12,054 bases of DNA from JAYVYM01 sp046593925 (GTDB lineage: Bacteria; Actinomycetota; Actinomycetes; Mycobacteriales; SCTD01): NCBI GenBank assembly GCA_046593925.1, contig JBKJQN010000041.1, positions 1 through 12,054 of the forward strand, given 5' to 3'. Position 1 is the first letter of the stretch. Each line of letters opens with the position of its first letter. The notes beneath the pieces are model-generated. The model was not told the origin of the DNA. It was given only the letters and a program-made list of their open reading frames with translations, and did not search any database. Both the position numbers and the translations under genes were made by a program. Shown piece by piece: positions 1 through 6,602 of the stretch.

Positions 1-1260
1 GTCGGGGGTGGCGAGGTCGAGCAGGTCCGGTGCGGTGCTGGCGGCCCGGGCGACCTGCTGGTGCTGCTCGAGCTGGGGGCGCAGTTTGCTGGTGATCCGG
101 GCGAGCTGGTCGCCGTCGATGGTGCCGTCGGCGAAGGCGTCGGCGGCGGTGTCCAGGCGTGCCCGGGTGGCGGCTGACTTCTCCAGCGCGGCGTTGGCGG
201 CGCCGTCGTCGGGGTGGGCGAGCAGGTCGATGGCGTCCGGCCGGGCGAGGCGGCCGACCACCAGGGCGGTCACGTAGCCGTCCAGGTCGGCCTGTGGCCG
301 CCGGACGTGGTAGCCCTGCTGGCAGACGTAGGACGAGCGTCGGGTGCCGGCGGCGGACAGCACCCGCATCGGGCCGCCGCAGACCGAGCAGCGGGCCAGG
401 CCACTGAGCAGGTGCTTGATGGCGTTGCTGGGTGGGCTGGTCCGCCGCGCCGGGTTGGTGAGTAGCGCGACGAGCCGCGTGTGGGTGTCCTGGTCGTGGA
501 TCGGCTGCCAGTCGCCGTCGCCGATGACGCGGCCCTGGTGCACCCGCCTGCCGGCGTTGCGTTCGCGGAGCAGGATCAGCCGCAGCGTGGTGGTGGTCCA
601 CGCCTTGGCGTTCAGCGTGACCAGGCCGCGGGCGTTGAGGTCGGCGACGATGCCGCGCAGCGACTCGCCAGTGAGCACGGCGCGGCTGGCGTCGCGGATC
701 ACCTCGGCCTGTTCGGGGTGCAGCACGTCCCTCGAGCCGGTCCGGCGGCCCTGACTATCGTAAGTCTGCTCGCGGGTCCAGCCGTAGGCGATCCGGCCGT
801 GCGGCTGCCCGGCCTCGGCGCGTTCGGCCATCTTGCGCCTGACCCGCCGGGCCAGCTGCTCACTTTCGTGCTTGCCCACCGAGCCCTTGATACGCGCGGT
901 CAACCGGCCCTGCGGGGTCGACAGGTCGATCTCTCCGCCAACCGACGCTAGCGACACCCCGCGCTTCTCAGCCAGGTCGACCACGTCCTCCAACTCGCGC
1001 GGTGAGCGGGTCAGCCGGTCTACATCCCACACGACCAGCGCGGTCAGCCGGCCGGAGCCGAGCGCGGCCATCATCGCGTCGTAACGCGGCCGGGGCTTGC
1101 CGCTGGTCGCCGAGGTGTCGTCGTCGCGGAACACCTCGGCCACCGTCCAGCCACGACGCTCGGCCAGCGCCCGGCAGTCCTTGAGCTGACGATCAACCCC
1201 CAGCCCGGTCTCCTGCGGGTCGTGACTGATCCGGGCGTACAACGCAGCAGCGGTAGTCAC
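1..1260 (-). CDS. Large serine recombinase (phiRv1-like integrase), C-terminus cut by window edge
   Basis: Site-specific recombinase that would integrate and excise a phage or other mobile element through a serine-DNA intermediate. Translation from the GTG at 1260-1258 gives 420 codons and is still open at position 1. The resolvase domain covers about residues 5-145: catalytic Ser12 lies in YARIS, followed by GVDRQLKDC, a DRLTR arginine motif at 81-85, and the ATPQG-like segment DLSTPQGRL near 112-120. A recombinase domain follows (about 150-270, with AWTTTTLRLILLRERNAG), then a zinc ribbon (C291, C294, C313, possibly H318) and a probable coiled coil (350-410). From memory, motif order and wording resemble M. 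tuberculosis phiRv1 integrase Rv1586c (about 469 aa), so roughly 50 residues are missing off-window. An in-frame TGA at 1275-1273 with no other start codon after it fixes the GTG start. No good ribosome binding site is visible, so translational coupling to the gene upstream is possible. The family call is firm; the phiRv1 kinship rests on recall. Confidence 0.92.
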   Translation of the reverse strand, partial: MTTAAALYARISHDPQETGLGVDRQLKDCRALAERRGWTVAEVFRDDDTSATSGKPRPRYDAMMAALGSGRLTALVVWDVDRLTRSPRELEDVVDLAEKRGVSLASVGGEIDLSTPQGRLTARIKGSVGKHESEQLARRVRRKMAERAEAGQPHGRIAYGWTREQTYDSQGRRTGSRDVLHPEQAEVIRDASRAVLTGESLRGIVADLNARGLVTLNAKAWTTTTLRLILLRERNAGRRVHQGRVIGDGDWQPIHDQDTHTRLVALLTNPARRTSPPSNAIKHLLSGLARCSVCGGPMRVLSAAGTRRSSYVCQQGYHVRRPQADLDGYVTALVVGRLARPDAIDLLAHPDDGAANAALEKSAATRARLDTAADAFADGTIDGDQLARITSKLRPQLEQHQQVARAASTAPDLLDLATPD

Positions 1261-1300
1261 CGCCGAATGGTATCACCGCCTGGAGTTGTGCTTGTCCAGG
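1..1300. mobile_element. One end of an integrated phage-like or ICE-like element (integrase end)
   Basis: The serine integrase begins directly beside a DUF222/HNH gene whose coding sequence stops in the middle of its HNH motif. This is the layout of phiRv1 in M. tuberculosis, where the integrase gene lies at the edge of the element next to a split REP13E12 protein gene. The integrase points away from the junction, so the body of the element should lie to the left of position 1. Only one end is in the window, so its size, cargo and type (prophage, integrative conjugative or mobilisable element) cannot be told. The right boundary given here is approximate and inferred from where the HNH homology ends. 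Confidence 0.6.
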
Positions 1301-3042
1301 TCGGTGCGGCCGCAGTCGAGCCAGTGCCGGACGTGGTGGGCTTGGCACTGGCTGGGTCGGCGGTGGCAGCCCCGCACGACGCAGCGCCGGTCCCGGACGA
1401 CCAGGGCTTTGAACTGGGCGCCGGACACGGTGCGGCTGGACCTGCCGGCGTAGAGAGGCTCGACCCGCGCGGCGGTGACACCACCGACCCCGCCGGCGGC
1501 TCTCCCGCCCGCGCCACCTCCTGCACCCACACCGGCTGCGGTGGTGCCGGCGGCGGCGGTGAGGTGCTGCTGGACGATCAGGCTGAAGGTGCTGTCGCAG
1601 GCCAGCCGGCGCAGCGCGGTGGGCAGCAGTGGCGCGCCGGTCGGCAGGACGGCCGGCTCGACGGGGGTGCGGCCGGTCAGGACCGCCAACGCCGCGGCGC
1701 CGGTCAGCCGTGCCTGATCGATGGCGCCGGGCTGGCCGAGCAGGTCGAGCTGGCTGTGTGCGTCGGCGCTCGCGAGGGCGGCGAGCTGCTCGCCGGTGCA
1801 GGTGATCAGCAGGTGGCTGCGCACGGTGTGGGCGTCCTGGGCGAGCGTGTCGCCGGCCCCGGACAGCTCCAGCGCGGCCCGGCGGGCCCACCCGACCAGC
1901 GCGTCGGCGCGCCGCGCCGGCAGGCCCCGCCGGCCGGTGGCAGCCAGGCCGGCGGCGTCCCGGTCGGCGTGCACGGCCAGGTCCAGGGCGTGCAGCAGCA
2001 CGGCGCCGTCCTCGTCGTCCAACGCGCCGCCGAGCAGCACCCCGGCGCCGGCCAGCGGATCGGCGTAGAACCCGCGGCGGGCCTGCTGGCGGCGGGCCGC
2101 GTCCCGGCCGAGCGCCCCATCGACGGCCTGCGCCCGCTGGCGCAGCTCCAGGCGGACCGTATGCGGGGCGGCCGAGCCGACCAGCTCGACCAGCGCGCCG
2201 CAGGCCGCGGTGACCAGCTCGCTGTCCAGCCCGGCGGTCCCGGCCGCGACCGCCCGGACATGCTCCACCGTCGTGTGGCCCGCCAGCAGTGCCTGCCCGA
2301 GGCCGGCCAGCTCGGCGCGGAGCCGGCCGGCGAGCCGGACCGCCGCCCGGGCGCTGTCATCCCCGATCACCTGGGTCCGCCGCAACCAGGCCGCAGCGCT
2401 CACCGACCCGTCCGCGGCATACCCGCGGGACACCTCCAGCTCACCGAGCCCGAGCAGCCCCAGCCCGCGCAACCGCTCGGCCTGCGCCAGCAGCACCGCC
2501 AGGTCCACCGGACAGCCCGACACCGGACCCCCAGCCAGCACGTCGACCGCCGCGACCAGCCCCGCGACCTCCACAGACATCACCTGCACCCGATCAGCCG
2601 CCGGCGCAGGCACCCCCGGCACACACCACGCCGGGTCCGGCCAGACAGCCGCCACCGGAACGGCATCGGCCTGGGCTGCGTCGGACTGGGCTGCGTCGGA
2701 CTGGGCTGCACCGGCCCGGGCTACGTCTGCCTGGGCTGCGTCGGACTGGGCTGCGTCGGACTGGGCTGCGTCTGCCTGGGCTGCGTCTGCCTGGGCTGCG
2801 TCGGACTGGGCTGCGTCGGACTGGGCTGCGTCGGCCTGGGCTGCATCTGTTGTCGGGGGACGCGCAGGCGCATCGGTCGCCCACGAGCCCGGGCATGCCG
2901 GAGAGCCACAACCCGGGGGTGTCGGCACAGCACCGCGGCCACTGCGAGCCCGAAGCCGCTCGACCGCCCCGGCGTCGGCCTGCTGACGCCATGCCCAGAG
3001 GTCCAGCGCGGCAAGACGCGAGTACGAACCCACCTGCTCCAC
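1273..3042 (-). CDS. DUF222/HNH endonuclease-like protein (13E12 repeat family), truncated in the HNH motif
   Basis: Translation gives 589 aa from a GTG at 3042-3040. That start has an AGGAAGG ribosome site at 3053-3047 and lies below an SOS box; in-frame alternatives are ATG 3138 (above the SOS box) and ATG 2580 (below the repeats). Residues 65-124 are twelve 5-residue repeats of (A/S)DAAQ type. The DUF222 region runs from about 155 to 480 and a Gly/Ala-rich linker leads to the HNH region at 554-589. This has paired cysteines (C554, C559, C566), H569/H570 and GRTDLD, but ends at KHNSRR: the second half of the motif (NLVLLC..HH in relatives) is missing. DUF222/HNH proteins are abundant in actinobacteria and their role is poorly known; some, such as the mycobacterial REP13E12 repeats, are integration targets. 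Nuclease activity is unlikely in this form. The truncation is best explained by insertion of the element to the left. Family membership is secure, the exact start less so. Confidence 0.85.
   Translation of the reverse strand: MEQVGSYSRLAALDLWAWRQQADAGAVERLRARSGRGAVPTPPGCGSPACPGSWATDAPARPPTTDAAQADAAQSDAAQSDAAQADAAQADAAQSDAAQSDAAQADVARAGAAQSDAAQSDAAQADAVPVAAVWPDPAWCVPGVPAPAADRVQVMSVEVAGLVAAVDVLAGGPVSGCPVDLAVLLAQAERLRGLGLLGLGELEVSRGYAADGSVSAAAWLRRTQVIGDDSARAAVRLAGRLRAELAGLGQALLAGHTTVEHVRAVAAGTAGLDSELVTAACGALVELVGSAAPHTVRLELRQRAQAVDGALGRDAARRQQARRGFYADPLAGAGVLLGGALDDEDGAVLLHALDLAVHADRDAAGLAATGRRGLPARRADALVGWARRAALELSGAGDTLAQDAHTVRSHLLITCTGEQLAALASADAHSQLDLLGQPGAIDQARLTGAAALAVLTGRTPVEPAVLPTGAPLLPTALRRLACDSTFSLIVQQHLTAAAGTTAAGVGAGGGAGGRAAGGVGGVTAARVEPLYAGRSSRTVSGAQFKALVVRDRRCVVRGCHRRPSQCQAHHVRHWLDCGRTDLDKHNSRR
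1276..1320. other. Probable attachment-site junction inside the DUF222/HNH gene
   Basis: On the minus strand the HNH motif reads normally through GRTDLD and then changes to KHNSRR and a stop. In intact DUF222/HNH proteins this point is normally followed by a segment like NLVLLC..HH. Homology is therefore lost at about 1285-1298, which is where a serine integrase crossover would fall. The phiRv1 attB site also lies within REP13E12 genes. Neither the core dinucleotide nor the flanking half-sites can be defined from one junction, so the limits are an estimate. Confidence 0.45.
2671..2850 (-). repeat. Twelve tandem 15-bp repeats inside the DUF222 gene
   Basis: Twelve contiguous 15-bp units of the form CTGGGCTGCGTCGGA on the plus strand run without interruption. 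Units 3 and 4 (2701-2730) are the most diverged. Read on the minus strand in the gene frame they encode TDAAQ, ADAAQ and SDAAQ units, with one ADVAR and one AGAAQ. Because 15 is a multiple of three, gain or loss of a unit keeps the frame. No reading frame is closed by the repeat, which explains the many long spurious open frames here. The array lies between the short N-terminal segment and the DUF222 domain, so it probably acts as a flexible, length-variable linker. Confidence 0.95.
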
Positions 3043-3046
3043 CGCA

Positions 3047-3053
3047 CCTTCCT
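3047..3053 (-). promoter_or_regulatory. Ribosome binding site deciding the DUF222 start
   Basis: AGGAAGG on the minus strand lies 4 nt from the GTG at 3042 (7 nt when counted from its AGGA). It is the only strong Shine-Dalgarno match among the in-frame candidate starts, so it selects GTG 3042 over ATG 3138 and ATG 2580. Confidence 0.65.
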
Positions 3054-3058
3054 GTCGC

Positions 3059-3074
3059 TCGAACGCTTGTGCGA
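3059..3074 (-). promoter_or_regulatory. Putative LexA (SOS) box upstream of the DUF222 gene
   Basis: On the minus strand the sequence is TCGCACAAGCGTTCGA. It matches the mycobacterial/actinobacterial LexA operator TCGAACrnryGTTYGA at 15 of 16 positions; only the fourth base differs. It ends 16 nt before the GTG start of the DUF222 gene and just upstream of its ribosome site, a position where a repressor would block transcription start. Some mycobacterial 13E12-family genes have been reported as DNA-damage inducible, which fits. No convincing -35/-10 pair was identified; TACGCT at 3080-3075 is a possible -10. Confidence 0.6.
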
Positions 3075-3241
3075 AGCGTACTCGGCTGAAGCCCGTGCTG
3101 GCCAGGTTCCGGGCCGGTTGTGGACGGACTTGCGGCACCGCCGGGCAGCTCGAAGTGACCTGCGTTGTCGTCGGCCCCGTCCGGCTTCGACCCCCTTCGG
3201 CGCCTTGGCCCGGCCGCTGTCGCAGTTGCCGTAGCTGTCGC

Positions 3242-3305
3242 CGCCGCCCTCGAGGACCGCCGCCCTCGAGGACCGCCGCCCTCGAGACCCGCCGCCCTCG
3301 TCGCC
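3242..3305. repeat. Four tandem 16-bp repeats in the fbiB-DUF222 intergenic region
   Basis: Four head-to-tail copies of a 16-bp unit, CGCCGCCCTCGAGGAC. The first two are identical, the third differs at the last few bases and the fourth is more diverged. The first three copies contain the palindrome CTCGAG within a longer GC-rich dyad. The rest of the stretch 3075-3380, between the SOS box and the end of fbiB, holds no gene I can support. Function is unknown; possibilities are a simple expanded repeat, a protein-binding array or part of a transcription stop between the two minus-strand units. Confidence 0.85.
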
Positions 3306-3380
3306 ACCTGCCACCGCACCGCGTGCCGTGCCGGTATCACCAGGCCGGCCCACGTCTCCGCCAGGCGGCGACACACACGC

Positions 3381-4691
3381 TCAGCGCAACAGGACGACCT
3401 CAGCGACGTCGCGCTCGGGACGGGGCGCGGGCGGGGCGCTCGGGTACCCCACCGCAACCGCGCCGAGCGGTTCCCACCCGCCAGGCAGCTCGAGCACCGA
3501 GCGCACGACGTCGGGGCAGAACATCGTGCTGCTCACCCAGGCGCTGCCCAGACCCTCCACCGCGAGCTGGACGAGCAGGTTCTGCACGCCGGCGCCGCCG
3601 GCGACCACGAACAGGCGCTCTTCAGCGGCCGTACGACGGGCGTCGGGGTAGGTGTGCGCGCCGTCGCGCACCAGGCACGGGACCACGAGGTACGGCGCCG
3701 CGCGCAGCACGTCGCCGCGTCGCAACCGGCGCGCGACGGACTCAGCAGCGAAGCCGTCGCCCACCAGGTCCGCCTCCCACTGCGCGCGCATGGCGTCGAG
3801 CAGGGCCTCGCGCCGCTCCTCCACGAACACGAACCGCCAGGGCAGCGTGTGGTGCGGTGCGGGGGCCGTCAGCGCCGCGGACACCGCCCGCCGAACGGCG
3901 GCAGGGTCGACGGGAGATGCCGCGAACGAACGTACGGTCCGGCGCAGCGCCAGCGTCTCAGCCTGGGCCTCGCGGGTCCCGAGCCGGAACCAGTCCTGAT
4001 CCGCCGGCCGTACCAGCGCGACAGCGCCTCGCCCGTCGTCGGGCAGCGTGAGCCCGCGCACCAGCGCCACCGGTACGCCATCGGCCTTGCCCTTCACCAG
4101 CTCGGCCGCCGACGCCAGCTCGTCGGCGACCGCGATCTCGGTGACCTCCAAGCGGTACCCGTGGTTGTCGAGGGTGCCGCGGCTGTCACGTACCGGCGAC
4201 AGGCCCGCCACGCCGATCGCCTGGTCGACCTGCCCGACCCGCCACGGCCGCCCGAGGGTGTCGCTGACGACGACCCCGACGGTGCGGCCGGTCAGCGCGA
4301 GCAGCCGGGCACGCAGCGCGACCGCCGATGCGTCGGGGTCCAGCGGCAGCAGCGCCACCTCGTCGCCGCGCACGTTGCTCGCGTCCACGCCGGCGGCGGC
4401 GAGCACCAGCCCGAGCCGGGTCTGCGCGATCGTGGTCGTCCCGCGCCGGGCGACGACCCGCACCGTCTCGTCGGCCACCGCCCGCTGCCGGACCTGCTCG
4501 CGGTCGGTCCCCGGCGGGACGGGCACGAGCCGGCCCGCCGCCTTGCTCAGCAGCTTGCTGGTGACGACCAGGACGTCGCCGTCGCGCAGGTCAGGAACGG
4601 CCGCTGCGACCAGGGCGGCGACGTCGTCGCCGGGGCGCACCTCCGGCAGCCCGGTCACGCCGGTCACCGTGTACGAGGCGCGCTCAGACAC
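3381..4691 (-). CDS. fbiB: FbiB: F420-0 gamma-glutamyl ligase fused to FMN-dependent dehydro-F420-0 reductase
   Basis: Bifunctional enzyme of coenzyme F420 synthesis. The N-terminal CofE domain (about 1-243) adds L-glutamates to F420-0 using GTP. The C-terminal nitroreductase-fold domain (about 247-436) binds FMN and reduces dehydro-F420-0. Visible CofE motifs are TSKLLSK near 44-50, SDTLGRPWR near 143-151, and the stretch TLDNHGYRLEVTEIAVADEL. The C-terminal half starts RRTVRSF and has APAPHHTLPWRFVFVEE, typical of actinobacterial FbiB. The 436-aa length is close to the mycobacterial protein (about 448). I chose GTG 4691, which overlaps the fbiA stop by 8 nt and has GGA at a suitable distance; TTG 4697 would add two residues. 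The overlap implies translational coupling to fbiA. Stop at 3383-3381; no clear terminator follows. Confidence 0.96.
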   Translation of the reverse strand: MSERASYTVTGVTGLPEVRPGDDVAALVAAAVPDLRDGDVLVVTSKLLSKAAGRLVPVPPGTDREQVRQRAVADETVRVVARRGTTTIAQTRLGLVLAAAGVDASNVRGDEVALLPLDPDASAVALRARLLALTGRTVGVVVSDTLGRPWRVGQVDQAIGVAGLSPVRDSRGTLDNHGYRLEVTEIAVADELASAAELVKGKADGVPVALVRGLTLPDDGRGAVALVRPADQDWFRLGTREAQAETLALRRTVRSFAASPVDPAAVRRAVSAALTAPAPHHTLPWRFVFVEERREALLDAMRAQWEADLVGDGFAAESVARRLRRGDVLRAAPYLVVPCLVRDGAHTYPDARRTAAEERLFVVAGGAGVQNLLVQLAVEGLGSAWVSSTMFCPDVVRSVLELPGGWEPLGAVAVGYPSAPPAPRPERDVAEVVLLR

Positions 4692-5625
4692 CCGCAAGGT
4701 CCAGGGCGGCGCGGGCCATCGCCGCCGTCGCGTCGAGATCGTTCATCAGCAGCGGCACGGCGCGCACCTGGACGCCCGGGACGGCTGAGCCCGCGTCGAC
4801 CTCGTCGACGAGCCAGCCGTCCAGCAGTCCGCCGTCGGCCCGCGAGCCGTAGTGCCGCCCGACGGCCTCGGCGGTGGCGGCGACCCCGATCGCCGTCAGG
4901 CAGGCGTCGGCCATGCCCCGCACCGGCGTCCCGCCGACGATCGGGGACACCCCGACGACGGTCTTGGTAGCCAGGGCGGCGCGCACACCCGGCAGCTGCA
5001 GGACCGTGCCGATCGACACCACCGGGTTGCTGGGCGGGAGCAGGACGACGTCCGCCGCGCCGATCGCCTCGAGCACACCCGGCCCGGTACGCGCCGCCTC
5101 GGCACCGACGTAGACGAACGCCTCCGCGGGCAGCGCCGCCCGGTAGCGGACCCACCACTCCTGGAAGTGAATCGCCTTGCGGCGGCCGTCGACCTCGACA
5201 AGAACGTGCGTCTCGAAGCGGTCTTCGGTCATCGGCAGCAGCCGCGCACCGGGCTGCCACCGCGTACACAGCGCCTCGGTGACCTGGGCCAGGCCGTACC
5301 CCGCGGCCGTCATCTGCGCCCTCATCAGGTGCGTCGCCATGTCGCGGTCACCCAGGCCGAACCACGCCGCGGGCGCGTCGTAGGCCTGCAGCTCTTCCTT
5401 GAGGTGGAAGGTCTCGTCGCGCCGGCCCCAGCCGCGTTCCTCGTCGATGCCGTCGCCGAGCGTGTACATCACCGTGTCGAGGTCGGGGCAGATCCGCAGG
5501 CCGTACATGGTGATGTCGTCCCCGGTGTTGACCACCACCGTGAGCTCCGCGGCAGGGACCGCAGCCTGCACGCCACGCAGGAACCGGGCCCCGCCGATGC
5601 CGCCGGCGAGAGCCGTGATGCGCAT
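4684..5625 (-). CDS. fbiA: FbiA: 2-phospho-L-lactate/phosphoenolpyruvate transferase (dehydro-F420-0 synthase)
   Basis: CofD/FbiA family enzyme of 313 aa, the usual length. It transfers the phospho-carboxyl moiety of an activated guanosine intermediate (enolpyruvyl-diphospho-guanosine in actinobacteria) to Fo, giving dehydro-F420-0, the substrate of FbiB. Diagnostic motifs are GGIGGARFL near the N-terminus (8-16), NTGDD (33-37), ICPDLDTVMYTLGDG, PPSNPVVSIG (197-206) and SPIVGGTPVRGMADACL. The ATG at 5625 starts 12 nt after the stop of the SDR gene and has only a weak ribosome site. The 3' end overlaps fbiB. SDR-fbiA-fbiB therefore looks like one transcript. No defects are visible. Confidence 0.96.
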   Translation of the reverse strand: MRITALAGGIGGARFLRGVQAAVPAAELTVVVNTGDDITMYGLRICPDLDTVMYTLGDGIDEERGWGRRDETFHLKEELQAYDAPAAWFGLGDRDMATHLMRAQMTAAGYGLAQVTEALCTRWQPGARLLPMTEDRFETHVLVEVDGRRKAIHFQEWWVRYRAALPAEAFVYVGAEAARTGPGVLEAIGAADVVLLPPSNPVVSIGTVLQLPGVRAALATKTVVGVSPIVGGTPVRGMADACLTAIGVAATAEAVGRHYGSRADGGLLDGWLVDEVDAGSAVPGVQVRAVPLLMNDLDATAAMARAALDLAGV

Positions 5626-5637
5626 GTCGGCAGTCTG

Positions 5638-6429
5638 TCAGCCAGCTCCGACAACGCGAGCCGGCAGACCCGCGAGCCGGTCGCAGGCCGCCGCGATGGC
5701 GTCCTGCAGCCCGACATCGCGCAACCGGCCCGGCACCGGCGCGGGCCGGCGGTCCTTCCAGTACGGCGCCAGCGCAAGGTCCGCGTCGGTGCAGCAGAAC
5801 GCCAGCGTGTCGGCGCCGTCCTCCACCGCGCCCGGCGCCCCGGCGCTCGCGAGCTTGGTACGCACCCAGCCCGGGTCGACCGCAGCGCTCGCGATCCCGG
5901 GCAGCCGCCGCCCCCACGCCAGCGCGAGCGCGACGTCACAGGCCTTCGCGTCGGCGTACGCCTGACGGGGGTCGCGCTCGCCGCCGAGCGCCGTCGGCTT
6001 CGGCCGCCCGCTCCCGGCCGTCCCGGAGCCCAGCCACAGCAGCCGGCCCGTCAGCTGATCGGCGAGCAGAGCGGTGAGCAGGTGCGGAGCGAGGACGTTG
6101 ACCGCGAAGGTCGTCTCGAAGCCGTCCACGGTGATCCGCGGCGTCTCCCCGCGCACCCAGACGCCGGCATTGTGGGCCAGCACGTCGATCCGGCCGCGCT
6201 CCGCGATCTGCCCGGCCAGCGCACGCACCTCGGCGAGCGAGGAGAGGTCACCGGTGACGAGCACCGGCTCACCGGTGCAGGACGGGTCGGCGGCCAGCGC
6301 GTCCAGAACCGGCCGGCCGCGCTGCTCGTTGCGGCCGTGCACGAGCACCCGGTGCCCGCCGGCGAGCAGGGTTCGGGCGGCGACGAGGCCGATCCCGTCG
6401 GTGGACCCGGTCAACGCGATGGTGGCCAT
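5638..6429 (-). CDS. SDR family NAD(P)-dependent oxidoreductase
   Basis: Classical short-chain dehydrogenase of 263 aa. The Rossmann cofactor motif TGSTDGIG lies at 7-14, NAG at 87-89, the structural Asn at 111 in FAVNVLAPHL, and catalytic Ser135, Tyr158 and Lys162 (YADAK) are all in place, followed by the PGWVRT motif after strand six. The overall look is that of the retinol-dehydrogenase/WW-oxidoreductase-like group, but the substrate cannot be told. ATG 6429 has AGGTGA just upstream (short spacing). The gene is first in the minus-strand unit and ends 12 nt before fbiA, so it is probably co-transcribed with fbiAB. A direct role in F420 metabolism is conjecture: SDR enzymes use NAD(P)H, not F420. 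Confidence 0.93.
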   Translation of the reverse strand: MATIALTGSTDGIGLVAARTLLAGGHRVLVHGRNEQRGRPVLDALAADPSCTGEPVLVTGDLSSLAEVRALAGQIAERGRIDVLAHNAGVWVRGETPRITVDGFETTFAVNVLAPHLLTALLADQLTGRLLWLGSGTAGSGRPKPTALGGERDPRQAYADAKACDVALALAWGRRLPGIASAAVDPGWVRTKLASAGAPGAVEDGADTLAFCCTDADLALAPYWKDRRPAPVPGRLRDVGLQDAIAAACDRLAGLPARVVGAG

Positions 6430-6602
6430 GTCACCTGCCTACCCCCGAAGGCCCGGAGCGCCCTAGCAGAAGCGTCGCACTGGGCGCCATGGTCCTAACG
6501 GATGGTATGCGATCAGTCACACAACGCTTACTATTCGGGTACTCGGCGGACAAGCAGTTTGCCGCAACCCCTTTCCTGTGCGTACCGGACGAAGGACCCC
6601 CG
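6430..6602. promoter_or_regulatory. Divergent intergenic region between the SDR-fbiAB unit and the protease gene
   Basis: These 173 bp separate two divergent transcription units and must hold promoters for both. The stretch 6495-6570 is clearly more AT-rich than its surroundings. A TACTAT at 6529-6534 fits a -10 box for the plus strand, about 60 nt before the protease start, but no good -35 accompanies it. For the minus strand GTGACT and TAGGAC spaced 17 bp apart (within about 6490-6525) are a weak possibility. No operator dyad or riboswitch was recognised. Confidence 0.35.
6591..6596 (+). promoter_or_regulatory. Ribosome binding site deciding the protease TTG start
   Basis: GAAGGA lies 6 nt before the TTG at 6603. 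It is the best Shine-Dalgarno match in the region and sits directly before a protein segment that reads as a complete signal peptide. Confidence 0.7.

Noticed and set aside
2671..2850. CRISPR-like array or pentapeptide-repeat (A(D/N)LxX) protein
   Set aside because: The units are contiguous 15-mers with no spacers, so this is not CRISPR. The encoded units lack the central Leu/Phe of pentapeptide-repeat proteins.
1222..3234. A 670-codon open frame on the plus strand across the DUF222 gene
   Set aside because: It lies antisense to a clear DUF222/HNH protein. Its sequence is Arg/Gly/Pro/Gln-rich with no domain, and it stays open only because of GC bias and the 15-bp repeats.
3306..3380. Terminator hairpin downstream of fbiB
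   Set aside because: Only stems of about 5 bp were found (for example GCCGG/CCGGC), which is no more than expected by chance in this base composition.
2594..3457. Minus-strand open frames of 287 and 217 codons around the repeats and intergenic gap
   Set aside because: They are Arg/Gly/Pro/Ser-rich and domain-free, overlap DUF222 in other frames and depend on the repeats. No ribosome site supports them.
3165..6498. Long plus-strand open frames (601 and 548 codons) opposite fbiB, fbiA and the SDR gene
   Set aside because: They are mirror frames of well-recognised genes, with Arg/His/Gln-rich composition and no motif.
6489..6602. bldA-type (TTA) control of the protease through the codon at 6528-6530
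   Set aside because: The codon falls upstream of the likely TTG start at 6603, so it is probably not translated.
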